This document shows, piece by piece, positions 1 through 11,100 of a stretch of 64,000 nucleotides of DNA. The position numbers and the translations under genes were made by a program. This stretch comes from Cricetomys ansorgei (taxonomy: Eukaryota; Chordata; Mammalia; Rodentia; Nesomyidae). A model generated the notes under the pieces. It saw nothing but the letters and a program-made list of their open reading frames with translations, did no database searches and was not told where the DNA came from. Position 1 is the stretch's first letter, and each line of letters opens with the position of its first letter. The stretch is from NCBI GenBank assembly GCA_026225945.1, contig JAMJFZ010001796.1, positions 21,738,001 through 21,802,000 on the forward strand. Direction: 5' to 3'.

Positions 1-142
1 TGTCTGTCGTAGAATAGCAGACTAGAAGCAAGTTCTTCTGACCCTTTTCTTTGTTCACTTGGTGATCTAGCATCCTGGATGCTAATCCTCATCAAGAAAA
101 TTGCTGTCCATAGATCCTGAGAGAGAGACAGAGAAGAGCCTC
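1..142 (-). repeat. Inverted copy of 54717-54870
   Basis: Read on the minus strand, this segment matches 54717-54870 on the plus strand closely, by eye about nine bases in ten, including the stretch containing ctgctattctacgacagac. The homology runs off the left edge of the window. Together with the Sp140-like segment at 1330-1690 it forms a colinear inverted pair with the right half of the window. It could also be two copies of an unrecognised dispersed repeat. Confidence 0.75.
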
Positions 143-179
143 TACAACAGGATTGACATACATATGAACTTATAGAGAC

Positions 180-785
180 TGAGTCAGCATGCACAGGGCC
201 TGCAGCGGTCTGCACCAGATGCAGGCCTAGAGCTAAAAGGAGACGTGGACACATGCCCTGGGAAAAGAGACTACTATTAAGGGCAGGCTGCGTGCCTAGC
301 AGAACAGAGTCAACAGGAAGCAAACTCAGTGGCATCTTTGGAGGTTCCTTGTCTCATAATGTCACGTCAGGGCTTTTTCTTTTTCTTTTTTTCTTTTATC
401 TTATTATTTTTAAATTTAATTTTATTTATATACTTTTTTTCCTTCTCTCCTTTTATCCTACATGCCCTTTGCATATGTATTATTGCTTCCAGTTTAGTGT
501 TTTTATGGATTCCTGAATATGTGAATGAGTGGGTCTGTTTCTCATGCCTTCTGTTGGACCCTTTTCCTTCTGCTTGTTTTGTCCAAGTCCAATCTGTTAG
601 TGTTTGTTTTATATTATTATATTTTATTTTATTATTATCCCTTAGAAGCCTGTTTGTTTTCTAATGAGAGACAGAAAGGGTTGAATCTGGATGGGAGGTG
701 AAGTAGGGAGGATCTGGGAGGGGTAGAGGGAGAGGAAAGCATAATCAGGATGTATTATGTGAGAAAAAAAGAAAAAAAAATGAAA
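180..785 (+). mobile_element. L1 3' end (Lx-type 3' UTR)
   Basis: The segment has the usual layout of a rodent L1 3' UTR: a start around gcacagggcctgcagcggtc, a T-rich middle, a purine-rich block (ggatctgggaggggtagagg) and an A-rich tail near 765-785. No open L1 ORF remains. The open frames here are low-complexity products of the T-rich part. Confidence 0.75.
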
Positions 786-1190
786 ATAGGTGTGGTGGTT
801 TGAATAGGAATGGCCCTCATAGGTTCAGACATTTGAATGCTTAGTCATCAGGGAGTGGAACTACTTGGGAAGCATTAGAAGGTGTGGCCTTTTGGAGTAG
901 GTGTGGCCTCGATGGAGGAAGTGTGTCATGGGGATGGGCTTTGAGGTTTCAAAAAGCCAAAGTCAGGCCCAATGTCCCTCTTTCTTCCTGCTGCTTGTGG
1001 ATCAGGATATAGGGCTCTCAGCTACTTCTCCAGTACCATGTCTGCCTGCATGCCACCATGCTCCCCACCATGACAACCATAGACTACACCTCTGAAACTG
1101 TAAGCAAGCCTAGTTAAACTCTTTCTTTTATAAGAGTTTCCATAGTCATGGTTTCTCTTCACAGCAATAGAACAGTGACCAAAATAATAG
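786..1190 (+). mobile_element. Rodent LTR, MaLR-like
   Basis: It starts tgtggtggtttgaatagg and ends around cagcaatagaacagtgacc, the familiar ends of an abundant rodent LTR-type repeat. The family name (ORR1/MT group) is my best guess, and I see no coding capacity. Confidence 0.55.
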
Positions 1191-1329
1191 AAAAGGTTTC
1201 TGATTTTACCAATTTTAAAGTCATTCCGATTGTCCAATGACTATTCTCCTGGTTCCCTTTTGTTGCTGAGACAACCAGGAAGGTCAAAGTGGCTTAATGT
1301 CTCCTGGAGTGAACATCCCTGTCTGTTTT

Positions 1330-1690
1330 TGACCCAGAGGTAGAGGCTGATATGACTCCTTTCTCTGTCACAAGAGGAAGAGGATTATTGGCCATCCTCC
1401 TGTTACCTCCCTGAACATTTCATTCCCCATATTTCTGACCCTTGTTGATGCTTCTGTGACTTTTTCTCTCTGGGCATGTAAAAGACAGGGTAGTGTCAGA
1501 GAGCGGGTGATGCTCTCTCCTGCAGATTCACTGGCTGAATGGCAAATGAAAGCACACTCACCTCCATCACGCTGTGGCTGGCTTGGCACCTTCCTGGCTT
1601 CTTTGTAACTCACTTGGTAATTTCCAGGATGGCGGGACACTGAATAGAAACAAGGATGCCACAGCCACAATTCCCAACGGAGCTTTCTCT
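1330..1690 (-). repeat. Inverted paralogous copy of Sp140 exon/intron DNA
   Basis: The minus strand here aligns with the plus strand at about 48360-48670. Both have the intron end atccttgtttct..cag, an exon, a donor gtgag, and then intron text with shared blocks (agtgaatctgca, caagggtcagaaat, tgacagagaaaggag). The left copy has an extra block of roughly 50-60 bases in the intron. This is locus-specific SP-family sequence, not a SINE or L1. Confidence 0.8.
1562..1639 (-). pseudogene. Orphan Sp140-like exon, minus strand
   Basis: This 78-nt exon is flanked by a good acceptor (tttctattcag) and donor (g|gtgagtg). It is open in phase 1-1, like the 81-nt Sp140 exons at 48397 and 48952. Its encoded end KVPSQPQRDG resembles QMPSQPQCNG from the 48952 exon, while its first half has diverged. 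The reading frame stays open past the donor (AFICHSASESA), as it does in the 48397 copy (AFICQSASESA). No partner exons were recognised between here and Sp110. It may be a relic of an inverted duplication or the edge of a second SP-family gene extending left of the window. Expression cannot be judged. Confidence 0.6.
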
Positions 1691-2425
1691 CCACAGCCGA
1701 GGTCCCATGTTTGAACTTCTGGCTTCGAGTTCCCATTTTACATCACAGGGTAAACAATTACAATACCTTTAAGAAATGGTTCACCCTCTAGCTGTTCCCA
1801 AGAACACAGTGTTTTTACTCTGGGGCTCTTTTGCTGGTTTCTCCTCCCTGTCACAGAGTTAGAGGGACCAGGCCATCCATAGACAAGATGCTTTGGAGGA
1901 CACTTGGAGATAAAATGTTTGGGTTTGAAATGGGGGATATGGACAACTGGCTTCCAGAGTCATCTTCTCAGTGGGCTCCCTCAGCACCTGACAGGTCACC
2001 ATTGTAATGTACGTTGTAAGTTTTAATTTTCATTTAGAAAGATAATTAAACAGGAAGGCTATACAGAAAGTTAGAACCAGAAGTGTGGCAGGGTGTTTAC
2101 ACTGAAGGGCAGAGTGAACATGGGCTCTCTGAACATTGTGCCACTGGCTGCTGGAGGAGTGGGCAGGGGACAGAACAGGAAGGACTATGATATAAAAACA
2201 ATGTAATGTTGTTGACATTGTTCACTTGTATCCTTGATTGAAAAAATTCTTTTGAAAGCCTCCTCAAATAGGGCTCTTACTGAGACTCCAAGATTGTTGA
2301 ACCTGTGGTTCTGAAAAGGAAGTAGGAAACCAGTGATAGCCATTGTACAATAAGCCAGTCTTCTGGATAACCCAGAATCTTGCTTAGATGATTCCAAATG
2401 GTGAAGTTTCAGCAGTTAGAGGAGG
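1691..2425. other. Intergenic, nothing recognised
   Basis: Unique-looking intergenic DNA between the Sp140-like fragment and a B2 element. Two short minus-strand open frames (2030-2218, 2185-2397) have no recognisable domain or splice context. Confidence 0.5.
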
Positions 2426-2595
2426 TTATAGGGCCTGTGAGATGGCACAGGGGTAAACGCATCTGCTGCCAAACAGACCTGAGTTCAATCCCTGGGACTT
2501 ACATGGTAAAAGAGAGAACTGACTCCAGCAAGTTGTCCCCGGACCTCCACACACCTGCCCTGTAGCGTGTACCTTTTTTTTTTTTTTTTTTTTAA
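2426..2595 (+). mobile_element. B2 SINE
   Basis: Starts ctgtgagatggcacaggggt, contains the Pol III-type block gttcaatccctggg, and ends in a long T run (2574-2593). Confidence 0.75.
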
Positions 2596-2659
2596 AGAGG
2601 TTAGTTATATTCCCTGATAGTTTTGTTATGTCTCTTTCTTGGGAATACAGAAACAAAAC

Positions 2660-2880
2660 TAGTGTTGTGGGCTGAATATCCCTTGCTCTAAATGTCTGAG
2701 ATCAGCGGTGGTTTGGGTTTCAGATTTTGGATATTTGCATATACATAATGAGATACCACAGGAATGGGACCCAAGTCGAAACCCAAAGTTCCTTTGGTTT
2801 ATATAAATATTTCACAGGTAACTGAAGGCAGTTTCGTACAACGTATTTAGTATCTATTCACTGGAACAAAGATTTCATGA
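2660..2880 (+). mobile_element. Ancient mammalian DNA-transposon-like repeat
   Basis: Blocks such as ttcagattttggatatttgc and atacataatgagatacca are typical of an old, widely shared mammalian MITE-like repeat. I cannot name the family. Confidence 0.35.
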
Positions 2881-3049
2881 TATGAAATTTTTCTCTTCTA
2901 TCATGGTGCTAGGTGAGGTATGGCAGCATGCTAATGCTGCAGGAGATTGACAGGGTCTTCCTGTGCCTGCACTTTAATCTCTTGGAATTTATTAGGATAG
3001 AAAAGAAGTTGTGGAATTTGGAGAAGAGGCAGAGTCTCAAGGCAGCAAC

Positions 3050-3185
3050 TAAAACTATGAGATACTATCAGGATGGTGGTGGCATACATCTTTGCTCCAC
3101 CTTAGGGAAGCAGAGGCAGGCGGGTCTTTGTGAGTTCAAGACCATCCAGGTCTACATAGCAAGACCCTTCCAAATGCTAACCTTT
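3050..3185 (+). mobile_element. B1 SINE, degenerate
   Basis: Contains ggtggtggcatacatctttg, a diverged middle, and gaggcaggcgggtctttgtg then gttcaagaccatccaggtct, in B1 order. Confidence 0.65.
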
Positions 3186-3844
3186 TAGCAAGCCATTTGT
3201 GACTGCTTAGTTAAAAATAAATTAAAAGATTATATTAGGGTCTCAAACTAGCCACAGATCAACAGGTAAACTGACAGAATATATGTTATCTACCCATTTC
3301 TGGCCCAACACTAACAAAGGTTGGGAGGTAAACCTGATGACAATGAACTCACTTGTCTGTATTTTATCTCATCCACCCATCCTGAATTTGGGAAACAAAG
3401 AACAGCATTGAACTGACTACAAACTTAAAATAAAAAATAATGGAGTGATATTAATTATTCTTTCTATGTTGATCAGAGACGCTGGGGTACAGTTTCTACA
3501 CCCAAGACTCATGTCACTTCAAGACAAAATGAAGTTTTCAGGCCCCTTCATGCCTCAGTGGACAAAGACCCAGCGTGTCAGTTTCATTTGCATCTCCTCC
3601 TCACCTCTCAGTTGCCACCTTGACCTCTGTCTGGTGTTTGAGCCTCGGGCTGTGTGTTCTCATCACTGAAGCCTGCTCAGACTTCCTTCTGGTCTCAGAT
3701 CTTAGAGGTGTGCTAAGGACGGGTCCCTAACCTTAGGTTACCTCACCCAACGACTGGGGGGGATTTTCTAGTTCTAGGGCAATTTTTAAAAAGATTTATT
3801 GTCATAATAATAATTATTATTAATAGTAGTATTAGTATTGTTAT

Positions 3845-4545
3845 ACATGAGACAGGGGGTCAGAGCATCACAACCCTCATCAGAGAAGCTTCTTCTTGCA
3901 GCAGATGCTGATTAACACAGAGACTCACAGCTGGACAATGTGCAGAGTGACTTAGGAGCACTCAGCCCTAAATTGATGTCTTTATCAAGGCCTCCACCCA
4001 AGGATCTGTGTGGAAGAGGAGGCAGAGAGATGGTGAGACCCTGAGGTGGTGGATGACTCCAAGGAAACAGCATCTGCAGACACGGCAGAGCTCATACACA
4101 CAGGAACCCACAGAGATCATGACAGCAGATCAAGACCCGCAGAGGTTCAGACCAGACAGAATCCCAGCGCTGAGAAGGGGGTGGACACAAAGCCCCGCCA
4201 CTAAGCAAGAAGCTATTTGCAATTGACAGCTGCTGGGAAAGGGGAATCAGGTTTCTCCAGTGGAGTGTCCCTGGGTCTATCAACCACACTCCAGGACACG
4301 CCCCGTCTCCAGGAGAAGCTGGCCAACAAAAAATGGGCTCCATGGGGTTTTGTGCACTTTCTGTATTGCTTTACTATCTTTTATCTTGTTTGTTTGTTCT
4401 TAGTTTGTTTTGATTTGATTATTTTTTTGAGGAGAGAATATGAAGTTGAGTGGGTAGGGAGGTGGAGAGGATCTGGGAGGAGTTGGGGAAAGGAAAGGAA
4501 TTGATGAAAATATTGTATGGAAAACACATTTAAAAAATTTATTAA
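3845..4545 (+). mobile_element. L1 3' end (Lx-type)
   Basis: An L1 3' UTR remnant, directly homologous to 24630-25230. Shared blocks include agaagcttcttcttgcag, gatgactccaaggaaa and gcaagaagctatttgcaatt. The purine-rich block ggagaggatctgggaggagt precedes an A/T-rich end. There is no coding capacity. Confidence 0.8.
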
Positions 4546-4569
4546 TTGATATATTATATATATTATTGT

Positions 4570-4690
4570 TGTTGCTGTTTGTTTGAGACAGGGTCTCACT
4601 GTGTAGTCCTGACTGGCCTCGAGCTTGCTTTGTAGACCAGGCTGGCCTTGAACTCACAGAGCTCTGTCTGCCTTCCCTTTGTCATTTATT
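4570..4690 (-). mobile_element. B1 SINE
   Basis: Minus-strand B1 shown by gagacagggtctcactgtgt and gaccaggctggccttgaact. Confidence 0.8.
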
Positions 4691-4890
4691 ATTTTTATTT
4701 TTAAGTATGTGCACTTATGAGCGGATTTGTACCCGTGAGTGCAGAGGTCTGAGGAGTTAGGAGGGTGGTGTATTCCCTGGAGTTGGAGTCACAGGTGAGC
4801 CTCCTGATGTGGGTGCTGACAACCAAACTCTGTCCTGCCCAAGAGCAGTAAGTGCTCTTAACTGCTGAGCCATCTGTCCACCCTGTGGCA
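4691..4890 (-). mobile_element. B3/B2 SINE
   Basis: Minus-strand B3-type element ending aagtgctcttaactgctgagccatct on the plus strand, the reverse complement of the B2/B3 tRNA-derived head. Confidence 0.7.
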
Positions 4891-4899
4891 AGAACTTCT

Positions 4900-6375
4900 T
4901 GCTACAGCACTTGGATGTTTACATGCTAAGAAATGGAATTAAGACAAACGATAAAACTCATGCTAATAGTTTCCCAGTGTTTCTTAGAACATTCAAGAGC
5001 AAGTAACACGTTAGCCAGGGGAGACTGTGGAGAAAAATGCCCTTGCCTGCCTCTTCTTGAACAAGGGTCCTGCAGGTGACACTGCTGGCCAGGAGCTAGC
5101 CTCAGCAAGATGGCTGATGGGATTAATCTCTGTTTGGCTAACAGCGTGGTTTGCTATGTGAGAGCTGTGTTGCCATCCAGGTTCTAGGTCTGTATACCTG
5201 GAGGAGTTTACTTCTGGATCGTCCAAACTTGGTGTATGTTACGCTCACAATTAGCAACACCAGGTAAAGAGAAGTCAACTGCTTTATGCTCAAAAAAGGC
5301 ATGCTTTTTAAAAGTCTGGGCTAGGCTCCAGGATGAGGCACTTCCCGCACAAGCGTGAGAGCCAGAGTTCACACTGCAGAACCCAGGGGCCATTTTTCCA
5401 CAGCACATCTATATCCTAACAGCAATAGTTTTCCTATGATAGGTTAACAGAGTTTAAGTAAGCAAACTAAGTTCACAGTCAGCTTCTATTGTATCTGATG
5501 TGTTGCCAGGGAACGAGTACACGTCATAGTATCCTAACATACACAATTCTTATTTAGTTAACACAGTGAAACAAGTTTATTATAATGAGGACGCTTTAAG
5601 TCAGGGGCCTATTTGCTTTTCTTAGGTAAAAGGAAAGTCTGATGCACAGCTCTATATCCTCAAGGCATACCCCAAACCCATCAGTAAACTTTTGATTATA
5701 GAGACCAGGAAAGAGTCAATTTTATTTGTGGTGGAGAAGTTCGAGCCTAACAGTGGGCACTGAAACTCATTTGTTATTACTTGATTATGGGTTGTTTTTC
5801 ATAAGTGAAACTCATGGGGCCTAGCAATTAAGATTTCTTTGTCCTAGCTTTCCTAACCCTGACCAAACAAGTCCCTAGCAAAAATATATTTTCCTCTTAA
5901 GTTACTGATTCTAAGGCAGCTGACAAAATATCCTAATTCAACCCTGTAATTATATGTGAAAAACACCTACTGTTTTTAACTATACATGTTTTTTAGTTCT
6001 TCTTTCTGGAGTTTCAATAGCGTCACCAATTCAACTGAGTGGCACTGCCTTGCCCAGGTGTCTTTGCTGGGGGGAAAATCATCACCATTGTTATGTGTGC
6101 CAGTAACACTGTCCAGCAAGGGGTTAGGGACCCCCATACCACAAGAGAGATAGGGAGACCACAGTAGCAACAAGCAAAAATAAGGCCCAGCAGTAGCAAA
6201 GAGCATTCAGGAGACAATCCCTCAAGAGGCCAAGGTAAAAACCTACTGTCACCCTGCTAAACAGTAGGCTGACTCCTGATGCTCCAATGCTGGCTGCTGT
6301 TCCCCTGCACTGCTTCTAGCAAACAGGACAATTGCATTCATGAGCTTACAGTAGCTCTAGCTGTCTTTACAAGAC
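4900..6375. other. Intergenic, A/T-rich, no gene recognised
   Basis: About 1.5 kb without a recognisable gene. Several short minus-strand open frames (4926-5226, 5208-5408, 5976-6217) lack SP-family similarity, splice context or domain features. The stretch may contain decayed LTR-element DNA that I cannot classify. Confidence 0.4.
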
Positions 6376-6379
6376 CTCC

Positions 6380-6540
6380 ACAAAGGCAGGGTATAGTGGC
6401 ACACTCCTTTGATTCCAGCAAATGGAAGGCAGAGGTGAGATGATCCCTGCGAGTTTAAGGCTAGCCTGGTATTCACAGAGTTCCAAGACAACCAGAAGTA
6501 TGCAGTTAGAATCTCTCTCAAAAACCAAAACCCCTTCCAA
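6380..6540 (+). mobile_element. B1 SINE, diverged
   Basis: Contains gggtatagtggcacactcc, a degenerate tail of the first half, and aaggctagcctggtattcac, followed by an A-rich end. Confidence 0.7.
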
Positions 6541-6715
6541 GATCAAATAAGCTGAAAATCAGCATAAATGGGAGCGCTTTGGCAGTTACAGGCTGCTGGG
6601 TAGGTAGGATAAGTGGGTTTTCTGCAGGGAAGTGGCCCCTGGTAGGTTTCCCATGCTTCAGTGGTCACCCTACAAGCATGCACATATAAACAACACCAAT
6701 TCGACTCATGACAAG

Positions 6716-8005
6716 ATGTCTTAGTTAGAGTTTCTATTGCTTCGATAAGATACCACGACCAAAAGGCAAGTTGGGTAGAAATAGGTTTATTTGGCTTACA
6801 CTTCCATATCTCTGTTCATCGTCAAAGAAGTCAGGACAAGAACTCAAACAGGGTAGGAACCTGGAGTTAGGAGCCGATGCAGAGGGCAGGAGGGGTGCTG
6901 CTTATTGGCTTGTTCTCCATGGCTTGTTCATTCTGCTTTTTTATTATAGAACCCAGGACCACCAGCCTAGGGATGGCACCATCCAAAATGGGGCAGGCCA
7001 TCAGCCATCAATCACTAATTAAGAAAATGCCCTACAGCTGGATCTTATGGAGGCATTTTCTCAATTGAGGTTTCTTCCTTTGAGATAACTCTATCTTGTG
7101 TTAAGTTGACATGAAACTATCCAGTACAATTGGCCCCTTGTCAACTTGACACACAAATACGTCACTGTTTAAGCCACAACCTTTCCTTTCGTGTTCATTC
7201 CCAAGGTCACATCATGATATAAAATAGTTCACAAGTTTAATATTCTCACAGTCTTTAAAAATGCAAACACTTTAAAATTAAATATTTTTAAAATTCCAAA
7301 GTTTCTTTTTAAAACCTAAAATCTCTTTAAAAATTCAGTCTCTCAAGTGTGGGATCTTATGAAATCAAAAATAAGTTAAGTACTTCCCTATTTCAAGAGG
7401 GAAGAACCAGGGCATAGTCACCATCTGAACAAAGCAAAAATCACACTTCAACAGTGTAAATAATTCAATGTCCAATATCTGGAATTCACCCATGATCGAT
7501 CTTCTGGGTTTTTCCAATCTTCATGGTGTCAAGGCTAAACTTCTTTGAATGACCCCTTTCAATCTGGTCCTTCAACTGCTACTGAGGCTGCACCTTCACC
7601 AATGGCCTCTACTGGCCTCTCACAGTGTCAAGCCTCAGCTGCTCTCCATGACCCCATTCATCCCTTCAAAACCAGTAACATCTGGGAGACTCTTACATAT
7701 GACCAAGTTTGGCTGCCAGCATGGGGTACAACCTTAGCTGCCTCTGGAAAAAGCTTCTATGTTCTTCTGGGAAATATTTCCCAGAAGATTTCACTTCAAT
7801 GATGCTGGTCTCTTCTTAACCACCACTAACTTCTCAGCTCCAGCTGACTAGCATTGAGTTTCCCAGCAAAGAAAAGGTTTTGCTTTAATAGTCCTGGTAT
7901 CCTGTTAATCACAGCTTGATTCTTCAGCCTCAGCTAACCACAACCACAAAATCTTAATCCAAAATAACAAATTTGTCCTGTTAGGGTGTGTTGAGGTATC
8001 TTGTT
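6716..8005 (-). mobile_element. Rodent LTR plus non-coding internal part (MaLR-type)
   Basis: Positions 6716-7140 carry a very common rodent LTR in antisense (ttagttagagtttctattgc to ttgtgttaagttgacatgaaact). The following sequence to about 8.0 kb resembles MaLR internal DNA in antisense, for example ttcccagaagatttcacttc and atcttaatccaaaataacaa. The assignment to MaLR is from memory of the families. No retroviral ORF is present. Confidence 0.55.
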
Positions 8006-8029
8006 GGCTTTCCTCAGCCTGGTGCACAT

Positions 8030-8056
8030 GTGCGCGTGCGCGCGCGCGCGCGCGCG

Positions 8057-8098
<42 letters not shown>

Positions 8099-8465
8099 CG
8101 CACATACATTGCATTAACTTGGGATTTGCCTGTTGCCCTCCTCTCTTGGTCCCCATCCCTAGGACAGTCTGGGCCAAGCCTACAGCTCTGACTGTATTGG
8201 CTGGGAATGCTACTGTTGGTGCCTCTATGTACAGAGGGGCTCTCTCCTGCGTGGACTAGCCTTGGTTTAATCTAAAGCCCCAGAGGCCTCATGGGTGTCC
8301 TTGGGGGGCATTTTATAGATCAGATATATTTGGGAAATATTAGACAGGGTCATAAAGAATTCTCACTTTGAAGACTTCTCAGAGACCCTCTCTCAGGCTC
8401 ATTAGGGATCTTTAAAGGGGTGTGCAGGACCTGTCTGCCAGTCTTCACCTGGTGGGTTACCTTTG
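8030..8465 (+). repeat. Dispersed repeat with CG/CA tract, inverted copy of 33090-33530
   Basis: After a (CG)n(CA)n tract (8036-8104), the text through ctgtctgccagtcttcacct is the inverted counterpart of 33090-33430. Shared blocks include aggcctcatgggtgtcc, actgtattggctgggaatgct and gtgtgcaggacctgtctgcc. Both copies carry a CA/GT microsatellite at the same end, so the tract is probably part of the repeat unit. Confidence 0.75.
8036..8104. repeat. (CG)n(CA)n microsatellite
   Basis: Alternating purine-pyrimidine tract of CG followed by CA dinucleotides, potentially Z-DNA forming. The open frames over it on both strands are artefacts. Confidence 0.95.
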
Positions 8466-8476
8466 ATTCCGTTTCC

Positions 8477-8710
8477 GTGTGTGTGGTGTGTGGTGTGTGC
8501 ATGTTTTTGTGTGTGCGCGCGTGTGTGTGTGTGTCTGTGTACATATATGTGGCACCCTGGGAGGCCAGAGAACAGTGTAGGATCATGGAGCTGGAGTGGA
8601 AATAATTGTGAGCTCGCTCTCTCTCTCTAGCTGCTAGGAACCAACCCCAGACCTCCCCAACACATCACTCTCTCAATTCCATGTCCTGTTCTTTTACGTC
8701 TTAAAATATA
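8477..8710 (-). mobile_element. GT-rich tract plus B3/B2 SINE
   Basis: GT dinucleotides (8477-8540) run into an antisense B3-type element recognisable by ggaggccagagaacagtgt and ctagctgctaggaacc. Confidence 0.6.
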
Positions 8711-8721
8711 CATCTCACCTA

Positions 8722-9180
8722 TTCCGGTTAGTGCTGCCCACGAGGGCCACCTGCTTGAACAGGGACAGCCCACTAGTGGCGGCGCCCCTAGTGAGAGAGA
8801 AAGGACTCCTTCCCCTAGCAGTCTACTGCAGCTCACCCCCTGCTGAGGCATTCTGGATGACAGAGAGAACTCTGGCACAACTGTGTCCCAAGGCCGGCTC
8901 CCCGACACTGTCACTGATGCTCACTGTCTGCTTGTCAGCCTCAGCACCGTCTATTGAATGAGTCATCCTCGCCTTCTTCCTGTGAGGATGAAGGATGCAG
9001 TTCCTGTTCTTAATCTGTCTGTGACTTCTCCAGCGACCCCACTTCCACCCCTCACCCTCACTCAGGCCGGTAGTCTGAAGGTCACATCTGAAGGTCACTC
9101 AGTGCCCAGACTGGCCCTGTGCGTCTCTGGTGTTCTGAAAGGATCAGGAGCTGGTCTCTGAGTCACCAATTAGATGTGCT
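8722..9180 (+). repeat. LTR-like dispersed repeat, inverted partner of 14330-14760
   Basis: Homologous to the minus strand of 14330-14760 over most of its length. Shared blocks include gaggcattctggatgaca, gtcactgatgctca, gatgaaggatgca and caggagctggtct. The short open frames are translations of the repeat. Confidence 0.65.
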
Positions 9181-9404
9181 CCCCTTCCATGTCTCTTCTT
9201 CCCCACCAGGTTTCCTCTTCATTTCCTCCAGGGATGCTCTTCGCATCAGGAAAGCACTGTTCTTTAAAACGGATTTCTCGTAGGTTTCTAGTTGTTTGCT
9301 CACGGTCACGAATGAGGGTCTAAGTCAGCTGCTGCAGCTTCCCAAGCGCTGGGACGGCAGGCGTGAACTACCAACCTGACTTCTCCCCTTTTTCTTTCTT
9401 TGTT

Positions 9405-9562
9405 TCTTCTTTTCCAGACAGGGTTTCTCTGTTGTAACTCTGTCTGACTGGAACTAACTCTGTTGACCAGGCTGGCCTCAAACTCACAGAGACCCACCTG
9501 CCTCTGCCTCCCAAGGTCTGGGATTAAAGGCGTGCGCCACCACCGCCAGGCTCTCCCCTTTT
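9405..9562 (-). mobile_element. B1 SINE, full length
   Basis: Antisense B1: cagacagggtttctctgttg to gggattaaaggcgtgcgcca. Confidence 0.9.
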
Positions 9563-9829
9563 CTTATACAAGCACAGTCCTAAGGATTGAGAGCCCTGCC
9601 TTCAGGGGCTCATAAGCCTCAGATTCCTCTTAAAAGACGCACTTCCAAACACCGTAAGTGGATTAAGCTTCTCTCCTACTAACTCATAGTAGAGATTTGA
9701 TTTCAACATAGGTCTTGGTAGAGAACATTAAGCCTATAGCAATGCCTATGGAATTTTATATGTATTTTGTTTTAAAAGTTTATCCAGTACCTGTATCAAT
9801 ATATTCTAATTGATATATCAGTAGAATTT

Positions 9830-10425
9830 GGTAGTGACCTGTCAGGACCGGCCTGACAAGTCGGAAAGTGCCTGAATTTGGGGGGGGGGGAATGAAGGGC
9901 CTTATGAGGAGAGAGGAAAAGAGATGCAAAGGGAAGGGAATAGACCAGACACACACAGTATCATGAGCTCTGATGGAACAGAGCTAAGACTTTAATTTTT
10001 TGTCCGTTAATATACTTTTTTCTCAAGGGTTACAAAGCACAAGGAATTCAACAGGTATACAATAGAGTATCAGATTGCCTTAAAGACATCCTGTGTTGCT
10101 GGAGCAGGAGGATTACCCAGGGAAATAGCTTCTCTAGGTGGAGTTGGAAACTTCTCAAGGACAATAGCCTCACTTGATATCAGGTGCTAAATGCTTGCTC
10201 AGGGCAATAGCTCCTCTCAATGGAGTTGAATGTTTAGCCAGAGAAGGAATGTTCCTTTAGGTAATCTTTGACTTCCTCAAAACCAGCCACTCCGGGCAGT
10301 AAATTCAGTGACTCAATTTAGCTTAGAGAAACTTCCAGTAAACGACTAGGCACATAGCCAGAGGCTCGTGGCAGAATCCAGGCCCAGAATCTGGGGGGCT
10401 CACCACGGTGACCACTCACTGAGCA
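9830..10425. mobile_element. Probable ERV LTR
   Basis: Starts tgtcaggaccggcctgacaa, has imperfect internal repeats (the motif caatagcctc/caatagctcc recurs around 10164 and 10204) and ends near ctcaccacggtgacc. The size and ends suggest an endogenous-retrovirus solo LTR. There is no ORF, and orientation and family are undetermined. Confidence 0.45.
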
Positions 10426-10859
10426 TCCTTAATTCCAGTGCCTTTCAGTGAGCACGGAAAAGGATGTTTTTATATTTTAAGTGACACTGGAGGCTCTTTG
10501 CTTTAAACTTTGAATGAAATAGGCCAAAGGTCAGGGCAGTCTCCTGGGCAAGATGGAGACACACCATCACCTCTGCTGGAAGTTCTCATCTGAACAGAGC
10601 TCAGGGGTGGGACCAAACCCAGATAACATGTCTAAGAAGTAAGGAAGGCTGAGAGTTAGTGCCATTCTTCCTGGAGAGGGGAGAGGGACTCTTCAGACAA
10701 AGCTCAGTTCCATCACCTTACTCAGTGGCAGGGCTACAAGCAATAGGAGTGCAGCACAGAGCAATGCTTGGTACCATTTTGCTTCCTGCACTAGAGCTTT
10801 CTACTTCTGACACCTGTAGTTTGTACTCATCCTAAAATCAAGATCTTTTCCCAAGGCAC

Positions 10860-11100
10860 ATAGACACCACTAGCTTTATCTTTAATTTCCAGCATCCATA
10901 CACTTTCCCATTGCAACCAAGACAGCGTGAGCGTGGACACCAGGGCTGGTCCATCCGTGGTGAGTCGCTTTGCTGGAACACGAAGGTCATCAGAGCTGGG
11001 ATACTCAGGGACTCGAAGGCAAAACTCAGACACCGAGAGCCTGTGACAGCAGCTGAGCCCGTGTCAGGAGTTCACCCTCTAGTCACCCTTTTCTCGAGAT
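10860..11100 (-). other. Sp110: Sp110 3' UTR (proposed)
   Basis: This is the minus-strand sequence downstream of the Sp110 stop codon. An ATTAAA poly(A)-signal variant lies at 10881-10886 on the minus strand, about 215 nt past the stop, so a cleavage site near 10860 is plausible. An AATAAA also overlaps the stop codon itself (11099-11104), but is too close to be an ordinary signal. The small open frames on both strands here are consistent with UTR. Confidence 0.45.
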
